Positions 50,610 to 59,687 of a DNA stretch of 64,000 bases are shown here, in pieces. The DNA comes from Thioploca ingrica (GTDB lineage: Bacteria; Pseudomonadota; Gammaproteobacteria; Beggiatoales; Beggiatoaceae). Under the pieces are notes generated by a model. It had not been told where the DNA came from, ran no database searches, and saw nothing but the letters and a program-made list of their open reading frames with translations. The stretch is from NCBI GenBank assembly GCA_000828835.1, contig AP014633.1, positions 3,472,001 through 3,536,000 of the forward strand, written 5' to 3'. Positions within the stretch are counted from its first letter, which is position 1; each line of letters starts with the position of its first letter. The position numbers and the translations under genes are program-made.

Positions 50610-52988
50610 TTAACGAGTTGCAGTCAGCTCAATTTGACCATGCCAGGCACCCAGTTCAACCTGAGCAACTTGTCCCGCATAAATAAGCACACTTTCATCG
50701 GGAACACGTTCATCAATCACCACCGGCAAGTTAATAGCGGCGCCATTTTGTTTAACCATGACGGGGTTATTTGCGGTTAACCCCAGTTGAGTAGCCATTT
50801 GGGTATTGATATGTATACCCGTGACTTGAGTTGCATCCAGAGTGTGTTGTAACGCCATGGCCCGACGAACTAACGCATCGACTGAATAAATGGGCATTTC
50901 GGTAATGCGTTGTAACCCAGAGGTAGAGTTCAATTCCAAGTGCGTCGGAATTTGCCAAGCCGTTTTATTACCAGCGATTTTATTACCAACTTGCTGACGT
51001 AATTCATCACAAATTTGGTCCGAGGCCGTATACTCGAAACCCTCTAAGTTAAATAGATTACCTAATACTCGCAAAATTTTCCAGGCGGGTCGTATGTCAC
51101 CGGTGGGTTGAATGGCGCCTTTAAAACTTTGCCAACACCCAGCCCCATTTATGTAAGTACCTGAGGTTTCAGCAAATAAAGCAATAGGTAACATCACATC
51201 AGCATAATTTTCAATAGTCGAAGTTCGATAAGCGGTTAAAGAAATTACAAAATCAGCTTGTTGTAAATTGCTTAATGCCACCCTCCCATTGCAACTATCC
51301 AATTCTGGTTCTAACCCGAGTAGAATATAGCTTTTCATTCCTTGAGTTAGCATGGTATGAGCATCTAAGCCAGCCGCTTCGATGGGGTTACCCGCAGCAC
51401 TACGGTGAGGAATAGCGCCCGCTAACCAAGCCCCCGCCGTATTATTAGCTTCGCCTAAATAACCGAAGGTTGCCCCACTTAATTTCGCAATAACAGCGGC
51501 TAAAGCTCGAATTATCGAAAATTGGGGATGCGCAGTGGCTAGATTACCCAATAATACAGTTCGCTTATTCCCGATACAGAGTGTCTGTGCCATTGCCCGT
51601 TGTTGGGCGTCAGGTGATACCGTTGCCAATAAGGCTTCTACACTGCGGGGAATAAGACTAGAACGATTTTCTAACAACGCTTTGGCAATACCGGCAAGGT
51701 GATTTAGCCAAGTTGCTGGAGGCGCAATGATTTTAGCGGCAATTGGTAAATTAAATTCATAATCAATTGGATTAACCAGGATGATTTTAGCGCCACGCAA
51801 GCTCGCTTTACGTAGCCGATGATTGAGCAAAGGTTGTTCTTTGCGCAGATGCGAACCAATGATAAATGTAGTATCACTCTGTTCTAAGTCCGCAATAGCT
51901 TGTCCCAAATAAGGAAATAAAGGTGCGGCATTTTGATCACTAAAATCAATTTGGCGCAAGCGATGATCGATATTGTGACTACCGATGCCGCGCATAAATT
52001 TTTGTAATAAATATAACTCTTCTACCGTGGCCGTGGGTGAAGCTAAAGCACCAACCGATTGATTACCATGAACATTAATTACTTTTTTCAGACCTTCTTT
52101 GACAAAGGCTAACGCTTTTTCCCAAGAAGTGGCTTGCCACGTATCACCAATTCTAATCATGGGGGCAGTCAACCGGTCTTCAGCAGTGAGACCTTGATAG
52201 CTAAAACGATCCCGATCAGAAATCCAAACTTCATTAATCGCTTCATTTTCTTTCGGCGCTACCCGCATGATTTGATTACGGCGAATATGTAAATGCAGAT
52301 TAGAACCCAGCGAATCATGTGGTGCTATGGTATCACATTGCTGCATTTCCCAAGCACGGGCAGCAAAGCGAAAGGGTTTGGAAGTCAACGCACCCACTGG
52401 ACAGAGATCAATCATATTGCCAGAAAGTTCCGAAGCAATATTTTTTTCAATATAAGTACCAATATAAGTATGTTCACCGCGTCCCGGAGCACCCATTTCT
52501 TGAATACCGGTAATTTCTTGGCTGAAACGCACACACCGAGTACAGTGAATACAACGAGTCATTTCTGTAGCAATCAGTGGCCCTAAATTTTTATCAACCA
52601 CCACACGCTTGCCTTCATCATAACGCGATACATCCTTGCCATAACCGACCGCCACATCTTGTAATTCGCATTCACCGCCTTGATCACAAATAGGACAATC
52701 CAGCGGGTGATTAATCAGTAAAAATTCCATAACTGCTTGTTGTGCAGTTAGGGCTTTAGCTGAACGTGTCCATACTTTCATGCCATCCATAACTGGAGTT
52801 GCACAGGCTGGCATGGGCTTAGGAGCCTTTTCTACTTCTACCAAACACATCCGACAATTAGCGGCAACGGATAATTTTTTATGATAACAGAAACGAGGAA
52901 TGTTGATTCCATTCGCATCTGCTACCTCAATCAGCATTTGCCCAGGTTGTGCTTGATAAGGTTTGCCATCGATTTCAATAGTCGCCAT
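50610..52988 (-). CDS. nuoG: NADH-quinone oxidoreductase subunit G
   Basis: 792 residues. The N-terminal ferredoxin-like [2Fe-2S] site is [16 protein letters not shown] plus PACAT, the His-Cys site [18 protein letters not shown], and the [4Fe-4S] site [12 protein letters not shown]. The C-terminal part is the molybdopterin-oxidoreductase-like fold without cofactor ([29 protein letters not shown]). It is the largest peripheral-arm subunit. It is the first nuo gene here: nuoA-F are not upstream; a 547-bp gap and unrelated genes follow, so those subunits must be encoded elsewhere. Confidence 0.97.
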   Translation of the reverse strand: MATIEIDGKPYQAQPGQMLIEVADANGINIPRFCYHKKLSVAANCRMCLVEVEKAPKPMPACATPVMDGMKVWTRSAKALTAQQAVMEFLLINHPLDCPICDQGGECELQDVAVGYGKDVSRYDEGKRVVVDKNLGPLIATEMTRCIHCTRCVRFSQEITGIQEMGAPGRGEHTYIGTYIEKNIASELSGNMIDLCPVGALTSKPFRFAARAWEMQQCDTIAPHDSLGSNLHLHIRRNQIMRVAPKENEAINEVWISDRDRFSYQGLTAEDRLTAPMIRIGDTWQATSWEKALAFVKEGLKKVINVHGNQSVGALASPTATVEELYLLQKFMRGIGSHNIDHRLRQIDFSDQNAAPLFPYLGQAIADLEQSDTTFIIGSHLRKEQPLLNHRLRKASLRGAKIILVNPIDYEFNLPIAAKIIAPPATWLNHLAGIAKALLENRSSLIPRSVEALLATVSPDAQQRAMAQTLCIGNKRTVLLGNLATAHPQFSIIRALAAVIAKLSGATFGYLGEANNTAGAWLAGAIPHRSAAGNPIEAAGLDAHTMLTQGMKSYILLGLEPELDSCNGRVALSNLQQADFVISLTAYRTSTIENYADVMLPIALFAETSGTYINGAGCWQSFKGAIQPTGDIRPAWKILRVLGNLFNLEGFEYTASDQICDELRQQVGNKIAGNKTAWQIPTHLELNSTSGLQRITEMPIYSVDALVRRAMALQHTLDATQVTGIHINTQMATQLGLTANNPVMVKQNGAAINLPVVIDERVPDESVLIYAGQVAQVELGAWHGQIELTATR

Positions 52989-53535
52989 TATTTACTCACC
53001 AATCTAGTCGAGGAATCAGTTACCCAATATTGATTCAGATAGTTTACCTTGTCAATTATAAAAACTCACGTATTCATTTTTATCCAACCATAAGAAAAAT
53101 TAATTTTTTCTAGAATGATCAATTAACGTATTGATTAAGTTAAATTAAAATAGCGTCACGGCCATTTAAGTTAAGAATTCTCCCCTTGGTTAAAGCAGAG
53201 GTATCTACACCAAAGTAAGAAAAGGATGATAAGTGGAATCACATTTAAAACCTAATCCAAGACTAGCTCAAGACTAGCTACAGCAAGCCAAGATAGGGAC
53301 GCATCAAGCTACTTGACAATTTTATGCTAACGAAAAAACGTGATTAAGTAAATTATTTTTGTCAAAGGGGAAATTTGGATGAACCGTTAAGGGTACATTA
53401 GCGAGGCGCTAGGTCAGGGAGCGTTACGGCTGAGCCTAACGCATCCTATCTGGTTGAAAAAAAAGCAACTGTCTGGTAACTTCGATCACAGTTGCTCTTT
53501 GAGTTATTAGTTAGCTGCTATAAGTAAGTTGCTTA
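52989..53535. other. Gene-free stretch upstream of nuoG
   Basis: 547 bp, AT-rich. It should hold the promoter of the nuoG-N operon (minus), but I saw no clear hexamer pair. CAAGACTAGCT occurs twice near 53258-53280. A fragment of the scattered repeat family (GAGCGTTACGGCTGAGCCTAACGCATCC, about 53420-53448) and the terminator of the first secreted paralog (53464-53496) lie on its right side. Confidence 0.5.
53464..53496 (-). terminator. Terminator of secreted paralog A
   Basis: Read on the minus strand: AGCAACTGT, a 15-base loop containing GATCGAAGT, then ACAGTTGCT, followed directly by a run of eight T. The stem is 9 bp and the position 40 bp after the stop is ideal. Related hairpins with the same AGCAACTG arms follow the other three paralogs. 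Confidence 0.85.
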
Positions 53536-54690
53536 CTAGAAGCAATAATCTTTTGTCATGACTTTGAGAGTATCTACATCCATCATGTGATAGCAAGAAC
53601 CACTTTGAGGCGTGAATGGAGTTGTGAAAGTAACCGGACCATCGCCAAGCTCTACCACAAATAGCTCCCCCACTAACTTCTGGGCGTTTTCCATAATGGC
53701 TACCGCACCTTGGTCGGCAATAACAGTGAAGTTAAGAATGCCATTTTCATATGAATTAATGGTTATTTCACGAACCGGTAGTATGCAGTCGGTATCAGCT
53801 ATGTAAGCAAAATCGACCACATTTATTGGTGTATTGCCTCCAACCGGGGTTGGAAAATCAATGGTCAGCGTTCCATAAAGGTCATGTATCGGTTTACGGT
53901 AGTTGTTAGATAACTTGGGTGCTTCATTGAGTGGAATATTGTTGCCATCTAGCGACGAATTATTCGTTTGCGGATCAGCATCATGAGTGGCAGTATATAC
54001 TGGGTCACTATAGGTTGCCGTGAAAATCGGTGATGGTGCTGTAGGAAGAGTTTGTCTAATAAACTGACCCCTTGCAGACCCCGGGGTATGTTCAGGAGCA
54101 GTAGTTACTGGAGCACGAGGCAGTTTTCCACCAACATCAAAGGCATATACTATTTTCTCCCCTGGATTATCCCCCGACGTGTTTCTTTTTAAAGGTTTGA
54201 ACACAATTTGTTTTATAGATACACCCGTATTAGTAGAGAGTGTCCATTGATGGTTCCAGGTATCATCTTTCTGAGCCAATAACCACCCTGTTCCGGAAGC
54301 ATATCCCTTGGTGCCAGTCCCGGCTGTCCACCACTGTGTCTCTTTAGTCCCATCTCCAAAGGTCACCGTCACCGGAAATTTAGCCATTTCATGTCCATTC
54401 ACAGCGAATGATTCAGGACACATTTTAAGTAGGTGTATTGCGTTGCTACTATCTACAGCAACATTCTTAGGTAAAGCTTGTGCGGGATCAAGGCCAGTAG
54501 GCGAGGCAAGCCCCAAGTCAGGGGCATTTTCCGACATTCCTTTGATTGGCTGAAGATTCATTGTGTCCAGAAAAGCACTGACTTCTGCTGGTGACATTTC
54601 TGGATGTAGGGTTAATTCAGCGAGGGCATAAGTACCTGAAGTACCATATAATAATGCGCCTATTGCCAGCAACAGACTGGTTTTTTTCAT
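53536..54690 (-). CDS. Secreted protein of an undescribed paralogous family, member A
   Basis: 384 residues. Signal peptide MKKTSLLLAIGALLYGTSGTYALA. It then has LHPEMSPAEVSAFLDTM, a Pro-rich linker, and the shared core: MCPESFAVNGHEMAKFPVTV, GTGWLLAQKDDTWNHQWTLS, KIVYAFDVGGKLPRAP, SARGQFIRQ, ATYSDPVY, HDLYGTLTIDFP, ADTDCILPVREITINSYENG, GDGPVTFTTPFTPQSGSCYHMMDVDTL and a terminal YCF. I do not recognise the family. No anchor or sorting motif is seen, so it is periplasmic, outer-membrane associated or secreted. AAGGAG precedes the ATG. Closest to member D by its C-terminus. Confidence 0.85.
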   Translation of the reverse strand: MKKTSLLLAIGALLYGTSGTYALAELTLHPEMSPAEVSAFLDTMNLQPIKGMSENAPDLGLASPTGLDPAQALPKNVAVDSSNAIHLLKMCPESFAVNGHEMAKFPVTVTFGDGTKETQWWTAGTGTKGYASGTGWLLAQKDDTWNHQWTLSTNTGVSIKQIVFKPLKRNTSGDNPGEKIVYAFDVGGKLPRAPVTTAPEHTPGSARGQFIRQTLPTAPSPIFTATYSDPVYTATHDADPQTNNSSLDGNNIPLNEAPKLSNNYRKPIHDLYGTLTIDFPTPVGGNTPINVVDFAYIADTDCILPVREITINSYENGILNFTVIADQGAVAIMENAQKLVGELFVVELGDGPVTFTTPFTPQSGSCYHMMDVDTLKVMTKDYCF

Positions 54691-54766
54691 TATTTTCTCC
54701 TTAATGACTATGATTAATTATCGGGTCAGTCAATACATAGCTTGAAGAAAAAAAGCAAGAATTGGG

Positions 54767-54803
54767 TTGCTCTAGATTGAGCAAATTCCTACCGATTCTT
54801 CTT
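54767..54803 (-). promoter_or_regulatory. Conserved 5' leader hairpin of paralog A
   Basis: Minus strand: AAGAAGAATCGGTAGGAAT followed by TTGCTC-AATCTA-GAGCAA, about 77-113 bp before the start. The same block precedes all four paralogs. The stem here uses C-G where paralog B uses T-A at the same position, a compensatory change. It is followed by a conserved CTATGTATTGA string. Function unknown: leader RNA or operator. Confidence 0.65.
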
Positions 54804-55017
54804 CCCTGAGTTGAAAATGAAATCACATTTCCAACTGGATAGTTAACTACTGGTTGAGGTGGCTTTAGTTGAGCTTACCTCAATATTAGTAAAATAACTA
54901 AAATTAATATACAATAACAAAGTATGATGTACAACTTAAATCTACACTACTCAATTTTTTCTTTTATACTCAATTGAATTCAGTTCAGAATTTTTTTGCT
55001 GAGCAGCAATCAAAACC

Positions 55018-55052
55018 GAGCAACGATTCTCTCAATTTGAGCACCGTTGCTC
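55018..55052 (-). terminator. 3' hairpin of paralog B
   Basis: Arms GAGCAACG and CGTTGCTC (8 bp) around a 19-base loop, 44 bp after the stop. The T run on the minus strand is weak (GGTTTTGATT), so efficient termination is less certain than for A. The arms share GAGCAAC with the hairpins of the other paralogs. Confidence 0.55.
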
Positions 55053-55095
55053 TAGGGTAGAGTTAGTTAGTAATTAATATGGATTTTTTTAGTTG

Positions 55096-56328
55096 TTAGG
55101 GGCAGACCTCATTATTTGCGTTGGTGGACACTCCCAACAGCGGAACTGTATTTTGAGTACCATTATTGGCTATGTTTACCACACTGTAGCAACAACTTTC
55201 GTGAGGAGTCAGTGAAGTGCTAAAACCAACTGCACCATCGATATACGCTACTGCAAATGGACCAGCAACTAAATTAGAACTCGCTCCGCATCTTTCCGCA
55301 ATATAGGCAGACCCGTCTCCAGTTAGAGTAAAGTTCACCATGCCACCCTGATAAGAGTCAAATTTAGCCTCTTTCACTGGTAAGCAATCTGTATCGGCTA
55401 CAAACCTAAAAGAGGGATCTGTTAGTAGCACAGTTCCTTTAATTGCTGGCGCGAAATTGATTTCTAAGGTGCCATAAAGGTCATGTTTAGGTGTACCTCC
55501 GCCTGGAATAGCGGTGTTGCCATCGTTTGGTAAAACACCTGGCGGTGGCGGTAGATGTGCAGGGTCAACGTATACTGGGTCACTATAGATTGCCGTGAAT
55601 TTCACAGTTGCTGGAGACGCTAGAGAAATAAATCGTCCTCTTGCTGCACCTTCGGTATGCTCAAGGGTTGTAATACCACCAGAAACAGGAGCACGAGGCA
55701 ATTTTCCACCGATATCAAAAGCATATACCCTTCCCTTCGGTGGTTTAACATCTAAAGCGTGGATCACAATTTGTTTTATATCTTTAGTGGTAAAGAGTAT
55801 CCATGGGTGATTCGTATACCAGGTGTCATCCCTCTGAGCCAATACCCATCCCTTTCCTAGTGCAAACCCAGTACCTCTAGCTTCACCTCCAGTTGGGCTA
55901 GTTGTTTGCCACCTAGCTGAGCTTGTAGTTCCGTCGGCAAAAGCCACCTCCACGAGGATTCCCTTCATTTCAGCTCCATTCACCGGGAATGAGTTAGGAT
56001 CACACATAGCCGGCTTGTGTACTGCCTCGCTGGTATCAGTAGGATCAAGGGGGCTAGGGGTTGAGCTAGGGGTTGCTGCAACACTAACATTAAGAGGTAA
56101 TTTTTGGGGGGGATCGAGTCCAGCAGGCGAAACATCCCCTGAAACAGGGGCATCTTCTGCTATTTCTGGTACATCTGATGGTGGGATAACAACTTGGTCT
56201 AGAATAGACATGAGTTGTTCTTCTGGCATTCCTGGATAAAGGCTAATTTCTTCTTCAGCAATGGCATAACTACCTGATGCACCATACAATAATGCACCTA
56301 CCGCCAGCAATAGACTGGTTTTTTTCAT
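55096..56328 (-). CDS. Secreted protein of an undescribed paralogous family, member B
   Basis: 410 residues from the ATG at 56328, which has AAGGAG upstream; the frame is open for 28 codons before it, but these lie in the leader. Signal peptide MKKTSLLLAVGALLYGASGSYAIA, then SLYPGMPEEQLMSILDQV, Pro-rich linker and the core blocks: MCDPNSFPVNGAEM, GKGWVLAQRDDTWYTNHPW, RVYAFDIGGKLPRAPV, GAARGRFISLA, HDLYGTLEINF, ADTDCLPVKEAKFDSYQGG. It differs from A and D by an extra Cys (AERCGASS), a double Cys (ESCCYSVVN) and the ending LLGVSTNANNEVCP, shared with C. Confidence 0.85.
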   Translation of the reverse strand: MKKTSLLLAVGALLYGASGSYAIAEEEISLYPGMPEEQLMSILDQVVIPPSDVPEIAEDAPVSGDVSPAGLDPPQKLPLNVSVAATPSSTPSPLDPTDTSEAVHKPAMCDPNSFPVNGAEMKGILVEVAFADGTTSSARWQTTSPTGGEARGTGFALGKGWVLAQRDDTWYTNHPWILFTTKDIKQIVIHALDVKPPKGRVYAFDIGGKLPRAPVSGGITTLEHTEGAARGRFISLASPATVKFTAIYSDPVYVDPAHLPPPPGVLPNDGNTAIPGGGTPKHDLYGTLEINFAPAIKGTVLLTDPSFRFVADTDCLPVKEAKFDSYQGGMVNFTLTGDGSAYIAERCGASSNLVAGPFAVAYIDGAVGFSTSLTPHESCCYSVVNIANNGTQNTVPLLGVSTNANNEVCP

Positions 56329-56420
56329 TACTTTCTCCTTAATTACTATGATTGCTTCACATATGGTTAATACGTTAAGGTCTTTCAATACATAGCCAGA
56401 AAAGAAGAGCAAGAAGTGAT

Positions 56421-56457
56421 TTGCTTGTGATTAAGCAAATTCCTACCGATTCTTCTT
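56421..56457 (-). promoter_or_regulatory. Conserved 5' leader hairpin of paralog B
   Basis: Minus strand: AAGAAGAATCGGTAGGAAT then TTGCTT-AATCAC-AAGCAA, 93-129 bp before the start. Relative to A, one stem pair changed from C-G to T-A, keeping the stem. GGCTATGTATTGAAAGACC follows, shared with C. Confidence 0.65.
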
Positions 56458-56645
56458 CTCTTTCTCTTGGTTGAAAATAAAACGACATTCTCAACCGGAT
56501 AGTTAACTACTTGTTGAGGTTGCTCTGGTCAAGCGCACCGCAATTTTAGTAAGTAAATTAACTACTTTTAGTATATAATACTAAAATCGTTCACACAAAA
56601 AAATTAGAGAGACAATTCTAAATCTAACTTTTTTCTTTGCTACCC

Positions 56646-56680
56646 GAGCAACTGTTTTCTAAATTCGACCGCAGTTGCTC
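56646..56680 (-). terminator. 3' hairpin of paralog C
   Basis: Arms GAGCAACTG and CAGTTGCTC (9 bp) with a 17-base loop that contains GGTCGAATT, as in D. It lies 58 bp after the stop. No clear T run follows on the minus strand, so it may be a processing or stability element as much as a terminator. Confidence 0.55.
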
Positions 56681-56737
56681 TTGAGTAGAGTTAGCTTGCA
56701 ATTAATTGGTTCTTCTGGGTTGCTAGAAACCGAGTAC

Positions 56738-57871
56738 TCATTGCGCGCAGACTTCATTATCCGCGCTGGTGTTGACTCCCAGCAGCTTGACCGTCTCTAA
56801 AGAATCTAAATCCATCAAACTATAGCAACAACCACTTTTAAGTTTAAGTGAGGTACTAATAGTATTCCCATTTTCACCCGTTAACTCAAAAGGACCGGCA
56901 ACAGTACTAACATCCTCGTCGCATCTTTGCATAATAGCGGCTAGTCCATCATTCTCTGCCAGGATCTTCATAACCAACGTGCTCGTTTCCTGATTATAAG
57001 AGATCACTTGACCCTCTCTAATTGGTAAGCAATCGGTATCGGCTCGGAAAGTAAAGAAGGGTGGTAGTTTTATCAGTCCTACAGCCGGGGCGGCAGTGAA
57101 GTTGATTGTTAGAGTACCATACATGTCATGTGGTCCAGGAGGGTTACCATTGATATCAGATGGAGGGGGATAAGTAGTAGTATGATTACCAACTACTACT
57201 GGTCGACTATAAGTTGCCTTGAACCCAACTGGTAGTGATGGAGGTTCTTGAGTAATAGCCCACCCTTTTTGCGAGCCTCCTACAGGTTCGTCACTATGAG
57301 TTGGCCTATGTATTATATCAAAGGCATATTTATGCGCTCCTGGACCTGTCCTTGATAACGGATCAATCTTGATACTAGTTATAGCTATTTTGGTAATCAG
57401 CCACCACTTAGCATCCCAGGTGTCGCCTTTTTCAAATAATAACCACCCCATTCCTTTGGCTATACCGGCGGTGGCTAACACCGGATAAGCAGCTATCATC
57501 GCGGCACTGAATCTTACAAAGTTAACGGTAGCACCTCCATTTACCGTTACCGGGAAATTAGCCATTTGATAACCATTTGGCTGGAACCCACAGAACTCAG
57601 ACATATGTATTATGTTTGAATCATCTACAAAAACATTGGGGGGGATTGCGGCGGCGGTTACATCTCCATCAGACTGGGAATCTCCTTCTTCTTCCTCTGT
57701 AGCTACGGAAACTGTATCAGCGGCTGCTAAAACACCATACTCTTCGAGGACTTTCAGGACGGCTTCATCTGACATATCGGTGGTTATGTCTGTGTCAGCG
57801 AAGACAGAAGGGCTTGAGGCACCATACAACAACATACTGGCTGCCAGCAATAGACTGGTTTTTTTCATCAT
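56738..57871 (-). CDS. Secreted protein of an undescribed paralogous family, member C
   Basis: 377 residues. Two in-frame ATGs begin it after AAGGAGAAA. Signal peptide MKKTSLLLAASMLLYGASSPSVFA, then DITTDMSDEAVLKVLEEYGV, an acidic linker (TEEEEGDSQSDGD), and the core: FCGFQPNGYQMANFPVTV, KGMGWLLFEKGDTWDAKWWLIT, HKYAFDIIHRPTH, ATYSRPVVV, HDMYGTLTINF, RADTDCLPIREGQVISYN. It shares with B the RC (MQRCDEDV), the CC pair and the ending LLGVNTSADNEVCAQ. Confidence 0.85.
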   Translation of the reverse strand: MMKKTSLLLAASMLLYGASSPSVFADTDITTDMSDEAVLKVLEEYGVLAAADTVSVATEEEEGDSQSDGDVTAAAIPPNVFVDDSNIIHMSEFCGFQPNGYQMANFPVTVNGGATVNFVRFSAAMIAAYPVLATAGIAKGMGWLLFEKGDTWDAKWWLITKIAITSIKIDPLSRTGPGAHKYAFDIIHRPTHSDEPVGGSQKGWAITQEPPSLPVGFKATYSRPVVVGNHTTTYPPPSDINGNPPGPHDMYGTLTINFTAAPAVGLIKLPPFFTFRADTDCLPIREGQVISYNQETSTLVMKILAENDGLAAIMQRCDEDVSTVAGPFELTGENGNTISTSLKLKSGCCYSLMDLDSLETVKLLGVNTSADNEVCAQ

Positions 57872-57959
57872 TTTCTCCTTAAATTACTATGATTGCTTCA
57901 CATATGATTAATACGTTAAGGTCTTTCAATACATAGCCAGAAGAAAAAAGCAAGCAGTG

Positions 57960-57998
57960 GTTTACTTTGGATTGAGCAAACTCCTACCGATTCTTCTT
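57960..57998 (-). promoter_or_regulatory. Conserved 5' leader hairpin of paralog C
   Basis: Minus strand: AAGAAGAATCGGTAGGA followed by GTTTGCT-CAATCCAA-AGTAAAC, a 7-bp stem with one G-T pair. The same sequence block and position (about 90-127 bp before the start) as in A and B. Confidence 0.6.
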
Positions 57999-58230
57999 GT
58001 AGTTAACTTTATTTAGAGCGTTTTGGTCAGTTCACTTTAAATAATTGCTAGCTACCATCTCAGTATGGTAAAGGCAATCTGTTTTGTACCACTTAAATAC
58101 GATGGAAGGTAATAATTAAGGGATTAATGGTGATATTAATTATTTTGATTAGCGGCCAATGGAATTAACCTATTGATAATAAATAGTTTTTACTATTAAA
58201 CTTTATGGGACTGATATTAGCGATTTTTAT

Positions 58231-58267
58231 AGAGCAACTGTTATTTCAATTCGATCACAGTTGCTCT
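58231..58267. terminator. 3' hairpin of paralog D
   Basis: Arms AGAGCAACTGT (58231-58241) and ACAGTTGCTCT (58257-58267), an 11-bp perfect stem with a 15-base loop (GATCGAATT on minus). It lies 38 bp after the stop of D. The T run is better on the plus strand (TCTTTTATTTTT), so it may act in both directions. Confidence 0.65.
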
Positions 58268-58304
58268 TTTATTTTTCAGTTAGTTGTTATAAGCGTGCCT
58301 CTTA

Positions 58305-59342
58305 TTAGAAGCAATACTTGTCTGTCATCACAGTGCCGGTGTCTATATCCGTCATAACATAGCAAGAATTGGCTTTAGGAGTGAATTGAGTAGTAAAGGT
58401 ATTTTGACCCTCGCCACGTTCGACTACAAAAGGTCCTTGCACCACCGAGCCGTCTTCTTTTGTAATTGCTACCGCACCTTCGCCAACCACGGTGAAGTTG
58501 AGGGTGGTACCGTCATAGGAATTGAGGAGTACTTCTTGAACTGGCATGCAGTCTGTGTCTGCTTTAAACATCAAGAAGCCACCAAGTGGTGCAGCCCCTG
58601 AAAAACCTGAAGGGAAATTGATTGTCATAACACCATAAAGATCATTTGGCGTTCCTAATACGGGAGTACTATAGACAACATTGGTGTTTGTTGGCCATCC
58701 GGGAGGAACCTTAGTAAAAGGTAATCCATTTGCAGAACCTGGGGTTACTATTGGACCATGAATTATATCGAAAACAGCGTGTTTGTTAGAACCACCTATT
58801 TTATTCCAAGCATCAATTTTGATACTGGATACGACTACGTTTGCATCTGTGATTATCCACCAGTTGTTATTCCAAGTATCGCCCTGTTCAAATAATAGCC
58901 ATCCATCTCCTACAGCCACCCCAGCTTTCCAAGCAGGTGGTCCCACAGCTACCCAGTTTACTGTTTCAGGTGATGAGAGTTGATTAGTAACCGCAGTTAC
59001 AGGAAAAGGACCCATGATGAAACCCATATCCCATCCCGTCACACTGAAACTAGGAGAAGGAGGAGGAGAACATGGCCCAGTTGTATGCACTGGATTGGAA
59101 TTATCTACTTTAACATAGGGTGGTAACGCTTGGGATTGATCTACAGTTGATGGGGTAGCCGCATCTTCTGCTATATCTGTTGTAGAGTCGGGTGGTGGCG
59201 CAAGAGAAATGCCATGTTCCTCGAGAACCGCCTTTATTTCATCCACTGACATGCCTGGATGTATTTTAGTTTCTGCATAAACATTAGGGGCGCCATACAA
59301 GAATATGGCTGCAGCAAACAACATAATAATTTTTTTCATCAC
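58305..59342 (-). CDS. Secreted protein of an undescribed paralogous family, member D
   Basis: 345 residues, the shortest member. Signal peptide MKKIIMLFAAAIFLYGAPNVYA. It continues with KIHPGMSVDEIKAVLEEHGI, a Pro-rich linker and the core: FSVTGWDMGFIMGPFPVTA, GDGWLLFEQGDTWNNNWWIIT, KHAVFDIIHGP, GSANGLPFTKVP, NDLYGVMTINFP, KADTDCMPVQEVLLNSYDG, LNFTVVGEGAVAI, GPFVVERGEGQNTFTTQFTP and CYVMTDIDTGTV with terminal YCF. It has A-type Cys pattern but C-type core (WWIIT, FDIIH), so it bridges the subgroups. A good RBS precedes the two ATGs. Confidence 0.85.
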   Translation of the reverse strand: MMKKIIMLFAAAIFLYGAPNVYAETKIHPGMSVDEIKAVLEEHGISLAPPPDSTTDIAEDAATPSTVDQSQALPPYVKVDNSNPVHTTGPCSPPPSPSFSVTGWDMGFIMGPFPVTAVTNQLSSPETVNWVAVGPPAWKAGVAVGDGWLLFEQGDTWNNNWWIITDANVVVSSIKIDAWNKIGGSNKHAVFDIIHGPIVTPGSANGLPFTKVPPGWPTNTNVVYSTPVLGTPNDLYGVMTINFPSGFSGAAPLGGFLMFKADTDCMPVQEVLLNSYDGTTLNFTVVGEGAVAITKEDGSVVQGPFVVERGEGQNTFTTQFTPKANSCYVMTDIDTGTVMTDKYCF

Positions 59343-59415
59343 TTTCTCCTTTTACTATGAAAGGCTTCATTGCCAAGCAAGTCATAGTTAGGAACAAAGA
59401 AGAAGTAAGAATATC

Positions 59416-59446
59416 TCTGCTTTTTAGCAAATCCCTACCTTTTCTT
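59416..59446 (-). promoter_or_regulatory. Conserved 5' leader hairpin of paralog D
   Basis: Minus strand: AAGAAAAGGTAGGGAT then TTTGCT-AAAA-AGCAGA, a 6-bp stem with one U-G pair. GGTAGGRATTTGCT is the part common to A, B and D; C has GGTAGGAGTTTGCT. It is the most diverged of the four. Confidence 0.55.
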
Positions 59447-59687
59447 TATAATAACACTCAACCATTTGGTCTTGGTTAAGTGGCCTTTTGTATACAAAAA
59501 CAGTATACAATTATTATAATATCAATAAATATATTTTAATTTAGGTTTTAATAGATAAACGGTACTAAATAACTTATATACGGTAAATTTTACAAAAGCT
59601 CATTAATAACGAGCCTTATGCAATAAGTTGATGGCAGTGGAACCCAGTGGATTTAAAAGAAGGTAGAGCAGCCGTGCTTAACTAGGG

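Larger units (their letters stand above)
54691..55095. other. Intergenic region between paralogs A and B
   Basis: 405 bp with no gene. It contains the A leader (54767-54803) and its promoter, an AT-rich middle (54880-55010) and the 3' hairpin of B (55018-55052). Confidence 0.7.
56329..56737. other. Intergenic region between paralogs B and C
   Basis: 409 bp. It holds the B leader (56421-56457) and, on the right, the 3' hairpin of C (56646-56680). The rest is AT-rich and carries no gene. Confidence 0.7.
57872..58304. other. Intergenic region between paralogs C and D
   Basis: 433 bp. It contains the C leader (57960-57998) and the 3' hairpin of D (58231-58267). The AT-rich middle (58000-58220) shows no gene or clear repeat. 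Confidence 0.7.

Noticed and set aside
54767-54803. Sigma-54 promoter (GG...GC) in the paralog leader blocks
   Set aside because: The GG and GC elements in GGTAGGAATTTGCT are 9 bp apart in all copies, not the required 10, and the flanking TGGCAC is absent.
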